Shown: in pieces, positions 59,346 to 64,000 of the stretch
Numbering within the stretch: the stretch's first letter is position 1
How the letters are laid out: the number at the start of each line of letters is the position of its first letter
Source: Hypericum androsaemum
Taxonomy: Eukaryota > Streptophyta > Magnoliopsida > Malpighiales > Hypericaceae
Length of the DNA stretch: 64,000 nt
Assembly: GCA_963995505.1 (NCBI GenBank)
Contig: OZ023199.1
Coordinates: 2,542,001-2,606,000 of the forward strand
Direction of reading: 5' to 3'
Notes under the pieces: generated by a model
Database searches by the model: none
What the model was told of the DNA's origin: nothing
What the model saw: only the letters and a program-made list of their open reading frames with translations
Translations under genes and position numbers: made by a program

Positions 59346-60017
59346 GTCGGTTTAAAATTCACCCCTACTTATATTTCCTGTTGAAGCACCGAATGTAATT
59401 GTTATGCTCCAATTCTCGAAAGACAACAAAATTAGAACTTGTATCTCATCATCGAAAATAACCTCAAACGAATTCAATTGAACTATCGTCATGTTGAACT
59501 TGTTGACATGTTTGACAACCGTTGTACATAAATCACCATACAAAGATTACTTAGTTAGATAAATAACTATAAAAGAAGAAAAAAAATATGGTAATGACTA
59601 TGTGATAAAATTTATAAAAGATGAATAACCGTTCGGATCTTTTACCCAAACAAACGGAGCTCTTACTAAATTATTTTGGCATCATACGTACCTGAATTTT
59701 CTAATAAACAAACAATTGAATCTTTAAGTCAAAAAGTCAAATAACATTTAAAATTATGGTCCGTTTGATTTAAAATTTCAAAATTTCCAACTTTTCTAGA
59801 AGGCTTTTAAGTTTCACGCCGATTAAACTATAGGGACCATCTATACTCTTTCCCTTTTTACACTCTCCCAACAAACTAACAACAAACCTATCCAATTTTA
59901 AATAGAATATCATATTTTAAGACTCAAACTCCATGCACAGATGATAACATCCTTATAATTCCACTTGAGCATTAGAAATGAAGACAGAAGATCTCGCAGA
60001 CAAAACATGGCAGCCTC

Positions 60018-60115
60018 ATATGTCCCTCATGTCATGTCCTCGTAATTTCCTTCATCGGCCAAGGGAACATCAACCCATGCTTAGATTAAGCACGCTTCTT
60101 CGCTTCATGGTAAAT
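60018..60115 (+). pseudogene. UGT84 N-terminal scrap
   Basis: About 95 bases: ATGGCAGCCTCATATGTCCC gives MAASYVPHVM, then in another frame VISFIGQGNINP and, after one more shift, MLRLSTLLRF. In sum this follows the UGT84 start (HVxLVSFPGQGHINPLLRLG). The catalytic His position reads Asn. It stops abruptly where the REV1-flanking duplicate begins. Confidence 0.5.
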
Positions 60116-61110
60116 TATATCAAATTACATTGAACGTGCTTCAAACTCTTTTAACTACTTGGGATCAACAAAATCTGAGGTAGCACAGTCTCTGTCAGAA
60201 ATGGCACCATAAAGCATCAAGGAACATGTTTTCTGGTATTGCAAGGTCGCAAACGCCTTCTTCGTTCCGGCAAACTCTACAGGAATTGGGAAAGATTCGG
60301 TTTCATCAGAATTCTGAAATCAGAAACTAAATGTGCGTTTGTCGGAAACAGAAGAAAATGTAAGGTTAAAACATGAGTAAGAAAGAGACGAACAACGAAG
60401 CAGTGCATGTAAATCATCTTTCCACCTTCCATTATGCTTGAAACATCCGTGCCGATAAAATTTCAGAACAATAACAATGAAAGCAGTGTAAATGACAATA
60501 GAAAAGGGGGGGAAATGTTAGACCTTGTGCTGGAAACTGTCAATGCATTTTGAGCTCTCCATGCCGTTCTCCAATTATCCCGAAGTTCAGGACTCAGTCC
60601 GTTCCCTTCTATGTTCGCCTTGCTGTTCGTGAAAGCAATTTTCTCTTTTGACCGCGGCTGGACAGTAAGAAAGCTATACACTATCGTCAACTCGATATTA
60701 TGACAGCTAAAGAAACTGCTACTCCGACTTGATTGCAACATCAGCTGTTCCTTCTTCAAGCTGCAACAACCTGTGAAAGCATGCACGAAGTTCCAGTTGA
60801 ACAATGAAACAATATCGACCATATCTTTCTACACAAAGTAGTCGCCAGACGGGCGCTGCTACTGATCCTTACCAGCTAACTTCAAAGCACCAAATATGTA
60901 TACCATCTCGAAAATTGAAATGCTAATCACGTTTAATGGATGAAGATCCTTGTGTTGTTGAGGCGTAACCATCTAATAAAAGAAAGTAGGACAAGAAATG
61001 CATCCAATAATTTCATTGTGTTCTAATCTCAAAAGATGATATAGATAAACCTATGATATATGTGTTTGCATTCCAGAGCATGAATTAGGAACAAGTAAGG
61101 CCTAGGTGAT
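60110..61110 (-). repeat. REV1-flanking block, copy 2
   Basis: Strongly similar to 50590-51580. Lies 0.5 kb downstream of the REV1 stop codon. In this copy LEEGTADVAIKSE is followed at once by a stop. The best explanation is that a segment containing REV1 and its 3' neighbour was duplicated, and this is the copy in its original context. Confidence 0.6.
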
Positions 61111-61339
61111 GCTACCAGTCTCAAATATAGTTATCTTCTACCCCAACTCAACCATCTTGGAAAACAATTAACCCAACTTCACTGGCGATTTGATTGCGAC
61201 ACCTACTAAGCAAATGAGGGAGAGAAGTTGAGTTGATTCCCAACTGAGAGGATTTTGCAACAGCATTACGTACCAATTAACAGAGAGTGAATTTGAAGAC
61301 ATGGGCAGATTAACTTACAGTTCAATCATTGTAAACAGG

Positions 61340-61425
61340 ATTGGCAATGTTCAATCGCCATACTGAACTCCATCGGCATATCATGTGCTGTTCTCTTAAG
61401 GAGTGCCCTCCAACAGACACCTACA
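61340..61425 (-). other. Possible duplicated, decayed REV1 terminal exon
   Basis: After an acceptor-like CATGTAG the minus strand reads GTGTCTGTTGGAGGGCACTC, resembling the real last exon (GCATCTATTGGAGAACATTA) 250 bases upstream in the gene direction. It soon diverges. It may be an alternative last exon or simply a relic. Confidence 0.3.
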
Positions 61426-61618
61426 TGATTGATACCGAAGAACGAAAGAAAGGGAACAAAAAGATCAACATGTTGAACCCAACCAGATGCATGGTACTGG
61501 CAGAGACTGCACAACAGTAGTTGTGAAGGACAAAGGTGAAATACCAATAAAGTAGCAGGTACCCCCTGCCTTTAACTAAGCAGCAACTGCAGATTGTGCA
61601 ACTTGGCTGTGACAGCTG

Positions 61619-64000
61619 TCAGTGGGAAGAAAATTTTAATTTTCCTCCATAATGTTCTCCAATAGATGCCTACAATTGAGCACAAAGGGAAAAAAATCAA
61701 GAGAGGTCAAATACCAAGCCAATTAGACCAAAAACTAAAAAAAATGTATGACTGAATATATATGGGGAATGAGGAAGAACTACAGAAGTGCATAATGTAG
61801 CCGATAATTAACTTTTCTCTTCAAACTAAAGTGTAAAGATGCTAGAAAATATACAGACCTGAAGGTAGGGCAAGACATCATTGTATACTTGTAGAATTCT
61901 TTTTGACCTCCCTGCAAACCTGAAGAAATGTTGAAACGAGGGAGTTAGTGTCCATACCAGGGTCCGTGTGTGTGAGATAGAGTATTTGAAGAACATGAAA
62001 AACCAAACCTCTTAAGTAAAGTAAAACAGAAATTAATCTCCTCAATGTCGAATTTTATCTTTAGTTCAATATACTGCTCGAGGAACTCGCACACGATATT
62101 ATTATCATCATCACTCCAACCATCGGAACTTTCATCCAAAGCACAGGGGTACAGGAATATAAGACGTTGCAGCATATGAGACAAGTTTCGAGGAGCCCCC
62201 AACTTTGGATAGATCTCAGCCAAAGTGTTCAAAATAGAACTATTGCTATTTTTGAACTTATCGACCCAATATGGTGGATTCCCTTCCCACATATTGTGAC
62301 TTGAACTGCCAACCGGAATTGGGTGATTCTCAGCAGGGCTTGTAACAAATCTTTCTCCAATTGGGTCAAAGGCGGAAATCGCATTTGAAGCCTGCCTCCT
62401 GTGTGATGGAAGGGATCCAAGTATGTCATTTCTTAATTCTTCAGGTAATTCTTGCAGCACCGACACATCGACCTGACTGAGAGACGAAGGCATCAACCAA
62501 GTGCTGCCAGGATCCCCAGCCACAACAGCCTGACCATGACAACCAGTCCTAGAAACTTGTAAGCTCTGCAAATCATCAACAAAGCGATGATTTTCCTGAT
62601 ACAGCAAACGAGGAAATTTAGATTTTAGATTCACACTATTGAAGAAAAAAACTATAAATATAAACTCTCCATCTAAGATTTTTTTGTTTTTTGGATTTAA
62701 TACACCAAATATGTCCCAAAACAGCAGCATTTACAAAACAAAAATAAACTAGTATCCAACCTAAGTTAATAAATCAGACGGTCTGCTAAACATAGAAACA
62801 GCAAGCATTCCCATTGCAATAGATTTTTAAATGTTAACTCTATCATGCATATGATACTTCATTCGCTCAGAGTCAGATCAATTGATGCAATCGTTCAAAC
62901 ATAGTAATCCCTAAGCAAGACTCTGTTCGTTGATTACAAATCAATTCCTATCAATGCGACACAAGAGTTTCCGGGCAGTAACACATCACACTGCATTGCC
63001 TGTATTATGGTAATGTCAATTGAACAAAATAAAGATTTTACCATTTCCTCTCTCTCTCTGGCACCAGGAGGATGCATAGCAGAATTGAAGCTTGTTGCAC
63101 CTGAAAATGCAAATTGTGAGTCGTTTACATCACATCATTGCTTTGCCAATATCATAGGGAAACTAAGAAAGCTCACCGTCCTCTTGCTTCTGGCCAAGGT
63201 TGGAAGAACAATGAGCATGTTCGAGCTTAGCTTTGCTTTTGGTAACAAATTCGGCTAGTTTGCCGCCATAACTATCATTTAATTCTGCAAAGAGTTCTGA
63301 AGGAAGACTTTCAACTACTCCAATGTCGAGATTGCATAAAGGGGGTGGAGCAGACATAGAACTGGATTGAACTTCGGTGGAAAACAAATCATTTTTTAAT
63401 TCAGAGGACGACCCAGCCTGATTATTAAGCAACAATCTTCCGTTTGCATTATGTCTTTCAGAACCTGTGATAATGATTTCCAAAGTCCAAACATGAGTGG
63501 ACTTGCCATTTCCAAGACAATCCAAGATATAAGTTAACAACATCCAAGAGAAAGAACTAAATTCATGCAAGTTCGTTCCAGAAAACAAATAGCCTATTTC
63601 TTTCATCAAATTTCAGTTACCTCTACTAGACTCGCCTCTGGAGACACAATTGACATCACCACACACATCAGAGGAAACAGCAGGACTGGTGAGCCATGAT
63701 TTTAAAGAACTTCTTCCATAACCTAGAAAGCAAATCCAATCACATCTTCAAAAACTATGGAAAATGTCCAAGAAAACAGAACCCAATTTCGAAAGTCCAG
63801 GAGTATAAAATCCATACCTTGCTTGGAAGTATCCGCACCTTCTAGCTTGGAAACTTGCAAGCCAACTCCCCGAATGTCTTGAACATCTGAAAAAGTTGAA
63901 GCAAAAGCTACTTAGCTCATCAACCTCCAGAACTAGTAAGCAAACTGCAAACCTTGATAAGCTCTTTCCTGTCTTCAATAGGAAAAGGTAATACAACTGG
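61619..64000 (-). CDS. REV1: DNA repair polymerase REV1, C-terminal part (5' end outside the window)
   Basis: REV1 is the translesion-synthesis dCMP transferase and scaffold for other Y-family polymerases; nuclear. Exons in view (gene order): 63886-63818 (VQDIRGVGLQVSKLEGADTS), 63722-63621 (GYGRSSLKSWLTSP), 63464-63177, 63100-63042, 62595-62009, 61919-61859 and 61669-61619. The five from 63464 to the stop join in frame. Two ubiquitin-binding motifs are visible: CNLDIGVVESLPSELFAELN and VDVSVLQELPEELRNDILGS, each with the LP core. The C-terminal polymerase-binding domain follows: EFLEQYIELKIKFDIEEINF, LLKRFAGRSKRILQVYNDVL, PYLQASIGEHYGG, stop at 61619. BRCT and palm domains lie beyond position 64000. 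Family conservation is strong and no defects are seen. Confidence 0.92.

Noticed and set aside
59166..59398. Two overlapping plus-strand frames of 72-75 codons
   Set aside because: They read through a tandem duplication of 85 bases and repeat themselves.
1..64000. CRISPR arrays, bacterial operons, tRNA or rRNA genes
   Set aside because: No regularly spaced direct repeats of CRISPR type, no rRNA motifs and no tRNA cloverleaf with a GGTTCGAATCC-like T arm was noticed by eye. A tRNAscan-SE run would settle the tRNA question.

Overview
The window is nuclear DNA of a flowering plant. Coding genes are split by GT-AG introns, intergenic DNA is AT-rich and full of transposon relics, and families limited to plants are present: TIR-NB-LRR resistance genes, a lignin-type alcohol dehydrogenase, a UDP-glycosyltransferase with a PSPG box, a PIP-type peptide precursor and basic secretory proteins. 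TNL genes point to a eudicot. A woody rosid, perhaps Myrtaceae, is my guess from the look of the TNL and CAD proteins and is not proven. A 200-base run of N shows this is a draft assembly.

Layout. 1.3-7.0 kb (minus): a TNL gene (TNL1) whose last exon is an RNase H-like domain joined in frame; a LINE-like fragment has broken its third exon. 7.6-9.0 kb: inverted repeat relics and a nearly identical scrap of TNL1 exon 2. 10.0-11.2 kb: a Mutator-like element with a GC-rich interior. 11.7-14.1 kb (minus): a CAD gene with a hAT-type MITE in its second intron. 17.6-20.7 kb (minus): a ten-exon RluA-type pseudouridine synthase, probably organellar. 22.6-22.8 kb (minus): a PIP-like secreted peptide precursor. 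26.1-27.9 kb: two copies of one Mutator-like element, one holding a GGA-rich minisatellite and the other an assembly gap. 28.6-34.6 kb (minus): a truncated TNL copy (TNL3) followed by an apparently intact TNL (TNL2). 36.5-37.8 kb (minus): Mediator subunit MED20. 40.1-41.9 kb (plus): a UGT84-like glucosyltransferase. 44-47 kb: a FAR1-like relic, another Mutator-like MITE and a hAT MITE. 47.8-50.5 kb: two divergently transcribed basic secretory protein genes, the minus one decayed. 50.6-53.0 kb (minus): a decayed partial copy of the DNA polymerase REV1 gene and its 3' flank. 54.4-56.3 kb: a large gene-derived inverted repeat. 61.6-64.0 kb (minus): the 3' part of a normal-looking REV1 gene that runs off the window.

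How it fits together. The gene-dense parts hold unrelated single-copy housekeeping genes (pseudouridine synthase, MED20, REV1) among duplicating defence or secondary-metabolism families (TNL, BSP, UGT, CAD, PIP). Local duplication followed by decay is the main theme: three TNL copies plus an exon scrap, two BSPs, two REV1 blocks and a UGT84 scrap. Exon limits below come from GT-AG sites that keep the reading frame. The CAD, pseudouridine synthase, TNL2, MED20 and UGT models each sum to a whole number of codons, and so do the five modelled REV1 exons from 63464 to the stop.
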